Shown in pieces: positions 44,500 through 53,391 of a DNA stretch of 64,000 nt. The DNA comes from Chloroflexota bacterium (GTDB lineage: Bacteria; Chloroflexota; Dehalococcoidia; Lucifugimonadales; Lucifugimonadaceae), in contig JABIFF010000024.1 of the NCBI GenBank assembly GCA_018650845.1, forward strand, positions 62,001 to 126,000. The letters run 5' to 3'. A program made the position numbers and the translations under genes. The notes beneath the pieces were generated by a model. It did no database searches, had not been told where the DNA came from, and was given only the letters and a program-made list of their open reading frames with translations. Each line of letters begins with the position of its first letter. The first letter of the stretch is position 1.

Positions 44500-44554
44500 T
44501 ACTAAGCACCTCTCGACTGACTACCTGCACTGCGCTGAATTTCGCACAGGCAGG

Positions 44555-46852
44555 CTACTTGGAAGAATCCTTCATAGCCTCGAACACACGTTCTGGGCTC
44601 ATCGGAAGCCGTCCCATGCGTACGCCAATAGCATCGCTAATAGCGTTACCAATCGCAGCTGGTGGCGGAACGATAGGCGGTTCACCAACGCCCCTGATCC
44701 CAAACGCACCATCGTCGGCAGCATGTTCGAGAATCACAGTGTTGATCATTGGCAAATCGAGTGCCGTAGGCATTCGATAATCGAGGAACGATGCGTTACG
44801 CATTAGCCCCTGATCGTCGTAAACATATTCTTCAGAAAGCGCCCAGCCGATTCCCTGAACAGCTCCACCCTGCATCTGGCTTTCAACCTGAGTCGGGTTG
44901 ATGCACTTTCCAACATCTTGGAACAGTGTGAAGTCGGTCAGCTGAACTTTTCCTGTATCAGGGTCGACTTCAACATCGGCGACAGCCATTGCGTATCCGT
45001 TTGCAGCCCGCATACCCGGATCGTTTGAAGCCGTAGCAACAATGTTCGATCCGTTCTTGGTAACCAGTGAACCAGCTTCCTTGAACGAAACCTTTGAATC
45101 CTGGTTGTCACGTGCATAGAAGAATCCGTCTTCGTACTCAACGAACTCAGCGTCGACTCCGAATCGAACTGCCATCTTGGCCTTCATCTGATCGATTACA
45201 GATGTGCCAGCCTTGAATACAGCCTGACTCAGCGTACGAGTAATTCGTGATCCTGCTGCGTTTCCTGTGTAAGGAATGCCTTCGGTATCGGCAGTGTGAA
45301 CATAGACTTCTTCTGGCTCGATGCTGAGCGTTTCAGCTGCGACCTGAGCTGTTCCCGTTCGAACACCGTGAAGATCGACTGCACCAATAGTGACGTCGAC
45401 GCCACCATCGTGGTTGACCATGATTCGTGCGCTTGAAATTTCAATTCCACACGGCCACCAGCCAATGCCCACCCCACGACCAACAGGAAAGCCATTCTTG
45501 CTGGCCTTCACTGGTCGGTTGTACTCGTCAGAAGCCTTTACAGCTTCGAGCATCTCGACGATTCCAATTCGTGCGTACTCTTCGTCATCAACGTTTGAAT
45601 CGCCAGTCTTTGAGGCGTTCTTGATGCGGAAGTCGATCGGATCCATGCCGATCTCACGAGCCAAATCATCCAACGTCGATTCGCCACAGAAAGTAGCGAC
45701 GGTAGCACCCGGTGCGCGGTATGCCGCAACACGAGGAGCGTTCGTTACAACGTCATATGCATCAACCTTAGAATTTTCAGGTTGGTAGCAAGCAAATATC
45801 GTCTGCATTCCTCGAAGAACTGGCGATCCCGGGAATCCACCCGCACCGAATACCAATCGAGATTGAGCAGCTTTCAGTACGCCATCTTTGGTCGCACCCA
45901 TCTTCACGGTGACAACCGCACCAGATGCAGGGCCCGTGGCTTTGAGAACTTCTTCTCGTGTGAGAACAATCTTTACCGGCTTACCGGATTTCTGAGAAAG
46001 AATTGCAGAAACAGGCGTAACACGTGGAGTGTTCTTGGCTCCGAACGCTCCACCAACTTCGAGCGGAATAACCCTGATCTTGCTGACATCGACACCGAGC
46101 AGGTTCGACATGTTCTGCCTAAGCGGGAACGAACCCTGAGAGTTCGCCCAAACTTCGATTCGACCATCGTTGTGCCAGTGAACGGTTTCCGCTTCAGGCT
46201 CTAGGTAACCCTGATGAACGAGAGCGGTTCGGTAAGTTCGTTCAACAACAACGTCGGATTCTTCAAATCCCTTTTCGACATCGCCCTTGCCACCTTCCAT
46301 GTGACCAGCGATGTTGCTTGGAGCATCTGCCGATCCAGAAAGTGAAGTTGCGATTAGACCTTCGTGAAGAAGCGGAGCATCCTGCGCCATTGCCTCGATA
46401 GGGTCGGTCACTGCGGGAAGAACTTCCCACTCGACCTTGATTCGTCGAGCTGCCTCTTCGGCAATATGAATATCGGTTGCTGCTACGGCCGCAACGGGGT
46501 GGCCTTCGAACAAAGCCTTACGTCGCCCCATAATCAGGTTGGCTAGGAACTGAATTCCAATCTCAACCTCACCAGTGTCGACATCGCCTGTGACATCAGA
46601 CGGGAAGTCTGCTGCGGTACAAACAGCCTCAACGCCAGCCATTGCTTCTGCTTCCGATGTGTCGATCGACACGATGCGAGCGTGGGCGTGCGGACTTCGG
46701 ACTATCTTTGCAAACAGCGAGCCCTTTGCGGTGAAGTCGGCTCCGAAAATAGCCTGACCAGTGACCTTCTCGTCACCATCAACTTTTCGGTATCGCTTAC
46801 CAAATTGCTTGAACTCGAGTCCGTCGGCGTTAGATCTAATTTCAGTAGTCAC
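44555..46852 (-). CDS. Molybdenum hydroxylase large subunit, third, diverged copy
   Basis: A roughly 765-residue large subunit, distinct from the tandem pair. It has VTGQAIFGADFTAKG, EVGGAFGAKNTPRVTP, the loop AAYRAPGATV, QMQGGAVQGIGWALSEE, and the catalytic Glu in GIRGVGEPP. So it belongs to the xanthine-dehydrogenase-like group rather than CO dehydrogenase. No partner FAD or iron-sulfur gene is next to it, so it probably uses those of the nearby operon or others elsewhere. GTG 46852 is chosen as start (GTGAG seven bases upstream); GTG 46864 is in frame and possible. It is transcribed toward the DHA2 exporter. Confidence 0.9.
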   Translation of the reverse strand: MTTEIRSNADGLEFKQFGKRYRKVDGDEKVTGQAIFGADFTAKGSLFAKIVRSPHAHARIVSIDTSEAEAMAGVEAVCTAADFPSDVTGDVDTGEVEIGIQFLANLIMGRRKALFEGHPVAAVAATDIHIAEEAARRIKVEWEVLPAVTDPIEAMAQDAPLLHEGLIATSLSGSADAPSNIAGHMEGGKGDVEKGFEESDVVVERTYRTALVHQGYLEPEAETVHWHNDGRIEVWANSQGSFPLRQNMSNLLGVDVSKIRVIPLEVGGAFGAKNTPRVTPVSAILSQKSGKPVKIVLTREEVLKATGPASGAVVTVKMGATKDGVLKAAQSRLVFGAGGFPGSPVLRGMQTIFACYQPENSKVDAYDVVTNAPRVAAYRAPGATVATFCGESTLDDLAREIGMDPIDFRIKNASKTGDSNVDDEEYARIGIVEMLEAVKASDEYNRPVKASKNGFPVGRGVGIGWWPCGIEISSARIMVNHDGGVDVTIGAVDLHGVRTGTAQVAAETLSIEPEEVYVHTADTEGIPYTGNAAGSRITRTLSQAVFKAGTSVIDQMKAKMAVRFGVDAEFVEYEDGFFYARDNQDSKVSFKEAGSLVTKNGSNIVATASNDPGMRAANGYAMAVADVEVDPDTGKVQLTDFTLFQDVGKCINPTQVESQMQGGAVQGIGWALSEEYVYDDQGLMRNASFLDYRMPTALDLPMINTVILEHAADDGAFGIRGVGEPPIVPPPAAIGNAISDAIGVRMGRLPMSPERVFEAMKDSSK

Positions 46853-47014
46853 AAAAAGTCTCACTAAATGGCAAGTATTTGTTCGATAGTTTTGCGCTTC
46901 GGGTCAGGAATGATCCAAACGTAAGGCGCGACCGCCACTCTACCACCAATATCAGGCTCGAAAAGGGTTAACTAGGCAGCGTTTTCAGAATGCCGTTGGC
47001 GAACTGCTACGTGT

Positions 47015-47476
47015 CTACTTACGAGGAGTGCGTTCGGCTTCAAACGTTTCGTGATCTGGCACATCTTCGCCAACCACCCAAAGCCAGTAGTAACAGCCCA
47101 TTTCACCCATGAATTTGAACTGCTTACGAAGGTCCCCTACGAGATCCCAAAATGAATCGTGAGAACGCAGATATTTTTGGAACGATCCAAACTCGTCTTC
47201 AAGCTCGATCATCTTGCGAGCGTTGTCGGTAATCGCCTGAAGCTTCCGCCGATTGCGAATCACGCGCTTATCGTCGGTCAGCGCATCAACCGCCGATTCG
47301 TCCATCGATGCGACTGCACCAATCTGAAAATCATGGAACGCCTCGCGAATAGTCGGCCATTTCGCTTCGACTACTTTCCACGACATTCCACTCTGGAACA
47401 CAGCTTTGGTCTGAATCTCCAGATAATCATCTAATTTCTCAGGAACGATTTGATCTGGTGCTACTCCTGCTGGCAT
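47015..47476 (-). CDS. DNA-3-methyladenine glycosylase I-like protein
   Basis: A 153-residue protein resembling the Tag family of helix-hairpin-helix DNA glycosylases: AVFQSGMSWKVVEAKWPTIREAF corresponds to the QAGLSW core, DDKRVIRNRRKLQAITDNARKM to the IIRNRxKIxAxxNA segment. Tag removes 3-methyladenine from alkylated DNA. The family's N-terminal Cys/His zinc-binding part and some C-terminal part are missing or altered; the tail GEMGCYYWLWVVGEDVPDHETF is unusual. It may therefore recognise another lesion or be structural only. ATG 47476; divergent from the next gene. Confidence 0.75.
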   Translation of the reverse strand: MPAGVAPDQIVPEKLDDYLEIQTKAVFQSGMSWKVVEAKWPTIREAFHDFQIGAVASMDESAVDALTDDKRVIRNRRKLQAITDNARKMIELEDEFGSFQKYLRSHDSFWDLVGDLRKQFKFMGEMGCYYWLWVVGEDVPDHETFEAERTPRK

Positions 47477-47628
47477 AACTCACTCCCACTCACTTCACAC
47501 ACGATATTCTGTCCACATAGGATGCTGTGTAGCCGAAAATCGATTCCAATTACGACGCACCTACACTTCGACGAAGATTATCCTGTTCCGCTAACAACTC
47601 CCACTATGCCCGGCACGCTGCCCTAACC

Positions 47629-49794
47629 ATGACCCAGCAGATCTCGCCTTCCAATCCAATACCAATTCAAAGCGAATTCGATCGTCAATTCGCGACAGGT
47701 CTTCACTCAAGTGCATCTCTCGCGGTGTTCAAGGACGGCAAACAGGTAGTCGATCTCACACGCGGAGCACTTCACGCATCGCCGCTGTTTAGAGTCTTCT
47801 CAATGGGCAAGCCACTCGCCGCTGCCGTTCTGTGGCGATACAAAAATCGGGGCCTGCTTGAATGGGACACCCCGGTCGCAGAGTTCTGGCCAGAGTTCGG
47901 AACACGCGGTAAATCCGGCGTAACTATCAAGCACGTGCTTGCACATTCGGCGGGTCTCGCCTCGTCAGATTCCATCCCGCAGGCCGACTACTCGGACTGG
48001 GGTCGAGTTATCTCGCACATCGAAGATATGACTCCTGCGACAGAGCCGGGCTCGACTGTTCACTACCACTCAAGAACGTTTGGCTGGCTTGTCGGCGAAA
48101 TCGCTTCACGAATATCGGGCTTAACTTTCGACGAAGCGTTCGCACGAGAAGTAACACTTCCGCTCGGCCTAAAAACCACTTCGTTCAGTATCGACCAATC
48201 TGACTTCGGGCGATTAGTTCCTGTTGATGCCAGCGACGATTGGCCAGACTCAAACATTCTCAAAAACATCAATTCCATACAGCGCGCGCAAACCATGATG
48301 CCGGCTGGATCGATGATCACCACTGCCCACGACGTTGCAAAGTTCTACTCAGCGATCTCCAGCAAGGGCAAACTCAACGGTGTTCCGTGGTTGTCAGAAG
48401 ACGTTGTGCACGAAGTTACTTCGCTTCACGCCGAAGGGCCTGATGCTGCATCTGGCAACTACTCGCGTGTCGGGCTAGGAGTACGACTCCCGTCTACACC
48501 GCCCAACCAATACGCCAGCACTAACGACACCGACACTGTGGGTCACGGCGGCATGGCAACTTGCACCGGCTGGGCAAGCCTCACAGAAAACATATCTGTC
48601 GCTTACATCACGAATCGCTTGCAGCTCGGAGCACCTAACAAGGCACGACTCCACGACATGGCGAAGGTTGTTCGTGAAACGCTCCCCTCAATCGAGCTTG
48701 AACAAGTCAGCAGTCTAGATTCCTCGCTTAAAGAATCCAAAATTCCTCAACGTGTTTGGCCGGGCAAAGAATGGGAAGTATCCGAACCCGAAGAGCTCGG
48801 ATTCAATCGAGAAAAACTATCCGAAGCGGGTCGTTACCAATCTGAAATAGCAGTAGACCAGCCCTACAGAATCCTAATTTCTCGGCATGGCAAAATCGCT
48901 GCTGAATGGGTATTCAGGTCCGATCCCACAGGACAAGCACACCAAGCGTCTGCTTCGAAGTCCACCTTCTCGTCGATTCTTGGAATCGCCATCGAAGAAG
49001 GCGTGATCAAATCTGAAAACGACCGAGTAGCCGACTACTACCCCGAGATGCTCGACGTAGCAGCGGGAGAAGGTCCAAAAGAAGGCCGATACGCCTTCCC
49101 TGAAAACTCAGACATCACGTTCAAACAGCTAATTGGAAACACATCCGGATACATGAAGCCCGGCGAAGCTCCCGGAAAAAAATTCAACTACCAAACGTTT
49201 GGGATGAACATACTCACCCATGCCGTCGCTTCGGCTTACAGCCTCTATAAAACTTCCAAGCCAGAGCAAGGTGCAGGATTCGGAACACTTACCGAATGGA
49301 AAATACGAAATCTTATCGACGGTATCTGGTCGTGGAAGTACGGCAATTTCGATATGCACGATGAAGCCAAGCTAGGCGTTTTCGGCTACATGACTTCGTA
49401 CCAAATGTCGCTTAGAGATATGGCACGTATGGGCTTGTTATGGCTAAACAAAGGCAACTGGAACGGCACACAAATCATTCCGGAAGCATGGATGAACAAA
49501 GCCACTAAAGTTTCAGACGAAATTCTAGAAAACGAACCTCAATCACGACACGTCTACGGTCTAGGTTTTTGGTGCAACGACCAAGCGCAGGTATGGCCCG
49601 ATCTGCCACGTGATTCGTTCGCAGCTAGCGGCGCTGGCAATCAACACATTTGGGTGTGCCCAAGTCTCGATCTAGTAGTCGCCCAATCGCCCGGTATTTA
49701 TCCGTCCAGAGGAGCGTTCGACTCCGACGAGCAAGTTGAAGATCGTCGAGCTATGCAGGGACTACTCGGCAGAATCGTCGATTCAATCGGTTAG
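47629..49794 (+). CDS. Double-domain serine hydrolase (two class C beta-lactamase folds)
   Basis: A 721-residue protein with two beta-lactamase-family (PF00144) domains in one chain. Domain 1 (residues about 10-370) has the Ser-x-x-Lys motif in FSMGKPL (about 59-62), a YHS motif, and HGG (about 306). Domain 2 (about 385-720) has SASKST (about 440), and the Tyr motif in FNYQTFGMN. Both nucleophiles look intact, so two active sites are possible. Such enzymes are esterases, peptidases or amidases rather than resistance proteins. No signal peptide is seen, so a cytoplasmic place is likely. I know no characterised enzyme of this exact layout. Confidence 0.82.
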   Translation: MTQQISPSNPIPIQSEFDRQFATGLHSSASLAVFKDGKQVVDLTRGALHASPLFRVFSMGKPLAAAVLWRYKNRGLLEWDTPVAEFWPEFGTRGKSGVTIKHVLAHSAGLASSDSIPQADYSDWGRVISHIEDMTPATEPGSTVHYHSRTFGWLVGEIASRISGLTFDEAFAREVTLPLGLKTTSFSIDQSDFGRLVPVDASDDWPDSNILKNINSIQRAQTMMPAGSMITTAHDVAKFYSAISSKGKLNGVPWLSEDVVHEVTSLHAEGPDAASGNYSRVGLGVRLPSTPPNQYASTNDTDTVGHGGMATCTGWASLTENISVAYITNRLQLGAPNKARLHDMAKVVRETLPSIELEQVSSLDSSLKESKIPQRVWPGKEWEVSEPEELGFNREKLSEAGRYQSEIAVDQPYRILISRHGKIAAEWVFRSDPTGQAHQASASKSTFSSILGIAIEEGVIKSENDRVADYYPEMLDVAAGEGPKEGRYAFPENSDITFKQLIGNTSGYMKPGEAPGKKFNYQTFGMNILTHAVASAYSLYKTSKPEQGAGFGTLTEWKIRNLIDGIWSWKYGNFDMHDEAKLGVFGYMTSYQMSLRDMARMGLLWLNKGNWNGTQIIPEAWMNKATKVSDEILENEPQSRHVYGLGFWCNDQAQVWPDLPRDSFAASGAGNQHIWVCPSLDLVVAQSPGIYPSRGAFDSDEQVEDRRAMQGLLGRIVDSIG

Positions 49795-49903
49795 AACGAT
49801 TGCAAACTGCGCATAGCTCGTTCTCAGTTCGTACGTCGATAATGCTGGGGCGACTGATAACCTGCGGCGACTATCTGATCGTAAATTCGCTTGAGGACAC
49901 TTA

Positions 49904-50623
49904 ATGTCTGATCGATTCTTTGCACTTAGTATCGCCGGTGGCCGCGGTGAACGACTCCGCCCGCTTACCGACAATCGCCCCAAGCCAATGGTCGAAATCA
50001 ACGGCAAGCCGATAATCGGCTATCAAGTCGACTGGATGCGTGCTCAGGGCGTAACCGACGTCGTATTCCTCACCGGATACATGGGCGGAATGATCCAAGA
50101 CTACTTCGGCAACGGATCGGAACACGGGATCACCGCACACTACTCAAGCGAAGAAACTCCGCTGGGTCGTGGCGGGGCGATCAAGCAAGGGCTGTCGCAG
50201 GTTCCACAGGACGCAAAAAATGTCCTCGTAGCCAATGGTGACATCATCACGAATCAACCCCTCGCGCCGATCACCGAACTCCACGAAAATTCGGGAGCGG
50301 TCGGAACAATGATGCTGGTTCCATACCCAAGTCAGTACGGCGTTGTTGAATCCAACGATGAGAACATCGTGACCCAGTTCATCGAAAAGGGCAGTCTGCC
50401 ATTCTGGATAAACGCCGGTGTGTACCTGTTCGATCGACAGATCGAATCATTGCTGCCTGACATTGGTGATCACGAAACGTCGACGTTCCAAGATCTTGCA
50501 AAACAAAGCAAGCTTTCGGCATATCACTCTGAAATGGCGTGGACCAGCATAGAGAGCCCGAAGGATCTGAGCGACATAACAGCACAGATCAACGAAGGCC
50601 GTCTCATCCTATCCGGAATCTAA
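49904..50623 (+). CDS. Sugar nucleotidyltransferase
   Basis: A 239-residue nucleotidyltransferase of the NTP-transferase family. The signature AGGRGERLRPLTDNRPKPM (about residues 10-28) binds the NTP and phosphate; GYMGG and YSSEETPLGRGGAIK (about 80-95) and VLVANGDI (metal-binding Asp) follow. It activates a sugar phosphate, for example mannose- or glucose-1-phosphate, with an NTP for glycan or heptose synthesis. The short length, without a C-terminal left-handed helix, fits mannose-1-phosphate guanylyltransferase-like enzymes such as HddC and RmlA-like members. Substrate uncertain. Confidence 0.87.
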   Translation: MSDRFFALSIAGGRGERLRPLTDNRPKPMVEINGKPIIGYQVDWMRAQGVTDVVFLTGYMGGMIQDYFGNGSEHGITAHYSSEETPLGRGGAIKQGLSQVPQDAKNVLVANGDIITNQPLAPITELHENSGAVGTMMLVPYPSQYGVVESNDENIVTQFIEKGSLPFWINAGVYLFDRQIESLLPDIGDHETSTFQDLAKQSKLSAYHSEMAWTSIESPKDLSDITAQINEGRLILSGI

Positions 50624-50645
50624 GCGAAGCTAGTAGCCCGTTTAG

Positions 50646-51107
50646 TTACTCGCCCTCGGCGAACAACGTCAGCATGTCGTGTCGTGAAACCATGCCGACT
50701 GGCTTGCCGTCTTCTACAACAGGCAAGTGGTGCGACTCAGTTTCCACCATAAGCTTCGCTACCTCAGCAAGGTGCGTATCAGGTGAAACGGTCGGAGCGT
50801 TATCACGCATCGCATCGCCAACCAACTTGTCACGAGTGCTCTTGATTACTTCCTCGATGTTTTCAGGATCACCGAGTTCGCTTCCGAGCACTCTCAATAC
50901 AGTTTGACGAAGGTACGGAAGAACGGTTTCTTCAGGAATGTATTTTGATTCCGAGAGCAATCCAACGTACTGCCCGTCGCCGTCAACGACAGCCAATGAT
51001 CCCACGTTGTTATCGAGCATGACTCTCGCAGCCGCGGCGACTGTCTTATCGGACGTGATAGTCACGACTGGTGCGGTCATTATTTCGTTTGCGAGTTTAG
51101 TGAGCAT
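50646..51107 (-). CDS. Two-CBS-domain protein
   Basis: A 153-residue protein made of two CBS motifs: IMTAPVVTITSDKTVAAAARVML onward, and MRDNAPTVSPDTHLAEVAKLMV onward, the second ending VGMVSRHDMLTLF. A Bateman pair of this kind binds adenine nucleotides and regulates partner proteins; a helical insertion of about 45 residues separates the two halves. No catalytic domain is present, so it acts in trans. Convergent with the nucleotidyltransferase and followed upstream by the cytidylate-kinase-like gene on the same strand. Confidence 0.9.
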   Translation of the reverse strand: MLTKLANEIMTAPVVTITSDKTVAAAARVMLDNNVGSLAVVDGDGQYVGLLSESKYIPEETVLPYLRQTVLRVLGSELGDPENIEEVIKSTRDKLVGDAMRDNAPTVSPDTHLAEVAKLMVETESHHLPVVEDGKPVGMVSRHDMLTLFAEGE

Positions 51108-51234
51108 TGAGCCACAAATTCTCCGTCAGATAGATCGGCAGGCGAGTTGAGATTCTTATTCATCACTATAACGCCGGACGCGTCAATCCAGCATGATTCT
51201 CAAACACTAATTCGCCAAACAGTCGAAGTGAATA

Positions 51235-51894
51235 TCAAGCAGGCTGTAGAGCCAAAGCTTCTCGAGCGAACCTGGCAACCTTGATTGATGCAACAGGAAT
51301 GTTCTCTGAGCTGGTGTCGACGATGATGTCGTACAAGCTGTGGTCATCTGGCGCAGCACCGTGCACATCGCCAAAGTACTCACGCTGAAGCTTTTCACGG
51401 CGTTCGATGATGCTCTCGGCATCAGAAACCGATTTCAAGCCTTCTCGCTTCATAATCCGCTCAACACGGTCTTCCCAAGAAGCGAATAGCCCAACCTTCA
51501 ATGCAGTCCGCTCACCAGCCTCTACAACGCCTGCTCGATGAACAAGAACTGTATTGCCAAGATCGAACAGATTATCGACGGTGGTCGACTCGTTAGTTTC
51601 AGATTGTTTTGCGGCAGGTCCGTCGCTGTCCCAAGTAAGTGGGAGCAGCAATGCTTCAGGAACGTTGAAATATGGATCGCCAGCCGCATTACCGAGTGCG
51701 AAACCGGAAACAGCTCGTTCAACAATCGCCCAGAATCTATCTGTAAGACCTACTCGAGCAATTTGCTTACCGTCCGTCAGGGTACGTGGCAGAGCAATCC
51801 GATCGACATAGTCGAAATCGAACATCCTCGCAACGCGCTTGCCCAGTTCAGGGCCTCCAGCGCCAATATGCCCATCAATAGTTATTACAGACAT
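51235..51894 (-). CDS. Cytidylate kinase-like protein
   Basis: A 219-residue protein matching the cytidylate-kinase-like family (PF13189). The N-terminal loop GHIGAGGPELGKRVA stands in place of a P-loop, but lacks the GxxxxGK[S/T] order, so ordinary kinase activity is doubtful. The Arg-rich lid segment VERIMKREGLKSVSDAESII and RREKLQREYFGDVHG, DHSLYDIIVDTS near the end are typical. Function of this family is poorly known. It lies with the CBS-domain gene on the minus strand, 128 bp apart. Confidence 0.78.
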   Translation of the reverse strand: MSVITIDGHIGAGGPELGKRVARMFDFDYVDRIALPRTLTDGKQIARVGLTDRFWAIVERAVSGFALGNAAGDPYFNVPEALLLPLTWDSDGPAAKQSETNESTTVDNLFDLGNTVLVHRAGVVEAGERTALKVGLFASWEDRVERIMKREGLKSVSDAESIIERREKLQREYFGDVHGAAPDDHSLYDIIVDTSSENIPVASIKVARFAREALALQPA

Positions 51895-51919
51895 CTCAGC
51901 TCCTTCCTATACACACGGC

Positions 51920-52582
51920 TTACGAACCCACGCCATTCTCACTCGTACTGCTCTCGTTTGAGTGCAAATCTGCATCCTCATCCGAGAATTCGAGAGAAGT
52001 TCTAAACAACTTCCACATCGAAACTGCGTTCTCACCAAGTGGGTGTGTCGAAGGATCGAACAACCACCTAGTCACTGCTGACTGGATCATACCGAAAAAA
52101 ATCATCGCTGCGGCGTCTGGCAGCACAGATTCGTCGATTTCATCTCTTTCAATACCTTGAGAAATGATCTCGGCGACTAGCGATAGGTATTTTTCCACCA
52201 AACGTCGTCCAGCGGAACGAACTCTCGGCTCTTCAAATTGAGCCGCTTGGGCAATAACTACGAACGATATTCCCTGTCGCAACTCAACATACGAAACGTG
52301 AAGCTGCAACATGTGCTCGAGACGCTCTAGCGCGTGTCGATCAGAACGTGTTGCTCGCGATATCGCCTGAAACAGTGATTCTTCAACTTCTTGAATTAGA
52401 AGCAGTATCACTTCTTCCTTAGATGCAACATGTCGGTAAATCGCTGCTTCCGTAACACCCACCCTCGAAGCAATACCTCGAATAGTGAGCGCGTCTACAC
52501 CGCCACTCGCGATCAAATCGCGTGCAGCTTCGACAATCTGATGTTGTCGAGTTTGGTGGTCCAGCCTTGTACGTGTTGCCAT
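51920..52582 (-). CDS. TetR-family transcriptional regulator (near HPP gene)
   Basis: About 220 residues from ATG 52582 (MATRTRLDHQTR); ATG 52600 adds six residues. Residues about 12-58 form the TetR DNA-binding domain: IVEAARDLIASGGVDALTIR, GIASRVGVTEAAIYRHVASKEE. The C-terminal helical domain is variable and senses an unknown ligand. A TCAACC-AAA-GGTTGA palindrome lies 14 bp ahead of the start, a likely site for autorepression and for control of the divergent HPP membrane protein gene. It lies 25 bp upstream of the cytidylate-kinase-like gene on the same strand. Confidence 0.88.
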   Translation of the reverse strand: MATRTRLDHQTRQHQIVEAARDLIASGGVDALTIRGIASRVGVTEAAIYRHVASKEEVILLLIQEVEESLFQAISRATRSDRHALERLEHMLQLHVSYVELRQGISFVVIAQAAQFEEPRVRSAGRRLVEKYLSLVAEIISQGIERDEIDESVLPDAAAMIFFGMIQSAVTRWLFDPSTHPLGENAVSMWKLFRTSLEFSDEDADLHSNESSTSENGVGS

Positions 52583-52596
52583 AAGAAATTTTTCGC

Positions 52597-52611
52597 TCAA
52601 CCAAAGGTTGA
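52597..52611. promoter_or_regulatory. 15-bp inverted repeat at the TetR start, likely operator
   Basis: TCAACC and GGTTGA flank AAA. Its position just before ATG 52582 makes it a good candidate for the regulator's own site, and it also argues against ATG 52600 as start. Confidence 0.45.
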
Positions 52612-52761
52612 TAGACTCTATGTTAGTGATCGTTTACATACTTAGCAAATATTCGTGGCATTCCACTACTAAGAAGTAAATACATCGAGACGACATATGC
52701 GGAGATAACAATCTGGTGATACGTTCAACAGCGCATATTCAAATCCGCCGCAAATCGATAA

Positions 52762-53331
52762 ATGTCGACCCAACCCAGACCAAATAAACCGTCACATAAG
52801 CACGAGCGCTTACATGCGCTCCGACACCACCCAACCTTACGGTGGATCGATGCCAAGTTTGTCCATCGCCCACGTATTTATCTAGTCCAGTCATTACTGG
52901 CAGGTCTAGCGTTGGTTGGAATTCTTATCGCTGAAGACGCTCTCACCAATGGAGCAGTGGTAGCCGCAGTCGCCAGTTCAGTAGCGATAGTATTTTTCGT
53001 ACCTCACTCGGTGGCATCAAAGCCATTCAGGCTCATTGGGGGGCACGTCGCGGCAATTGCTGCCGCACTCTGCACCGTTGGAATAATGATGCTGCTTCCG
53101 GATGCTGTAGCCGGTAACCAATTGGTTATTCACACGCTGCAGGGAGCTTCGCTCGCTCTTGTGATTCTGTTCATGACGATCACCAACACTGAACACGCAC
53201 CTGCCGCAGGCACCGCACTTGGCCTGGCAACTTCGGTTCCGCTCAATTCCGTGATATTCATTCTTTCGTCGGCACTAATCATTTCGGTGATTCGAATAAT
53301 CCTTTATCGCCGACTCCACAACCTGATTTAA
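52762..53331 (+). CDS. HPP-family membrane protein
   Basis: A 189-residue integral membrane protein with about five helices from residue 42. FVPHSVASKPFRLIGGHVAAI and the later EHAPAAGTALGLAT segment match the HPP family (PF04982), which has been linked to nitrite transport in cyanobacteria and chloroplasts. The His-Pro-Pro of the family name is varied to HAPAAG here, so transport of nitrite is uncertain. The first 40 residues are polar and basic. It is divergent from a TetR regulator and likely controlled by it. A strong terminator follows. Confidence 0.75.
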   Translation: MSTQPRPNKPSHKHERLHALRHHPTLRWIDAKFVHRPRIYLVQSLLAGLALVGILIAEDALTNGAVVAAVASSVAIVFFVPHSVASKPFRLIGGHVAAIAAALCTVGIMMLLPDAVAGNQLVIHTLQGASLALVILFMTITNTEHAPAAGTALGLATSVPLNSVIFILSSALIISVIRIILYRRLHNLI

Positions 53332-53334
53332 ACA

Positions 53335-53368
53335 GAAACGGCTCCGAATATTTCATCGGAGCCGTTTC
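53335..53368. terminator. Bidirectional terminator between HPP gene and hflC
   Basis: GAAACGGCTCCGA and TCGGAGCCGTTTC form a perfect 13-bp stem with an 8-base loop. T-rich stretches lie on both sides, so it can stop the HPP gene (plus) and the hflKC unit (minus). Confidence 0.85.
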
Positions 53369-53391
53369 AATTTATTCAATTCAGGAAAGTT

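Noticed and set aside
47629..49794. Antibiotic-resistance beta-lactamase
   Set aside because: No signal peptide, two domains and esterase/peptidase-like motifs; family membership alone does not show resistance.
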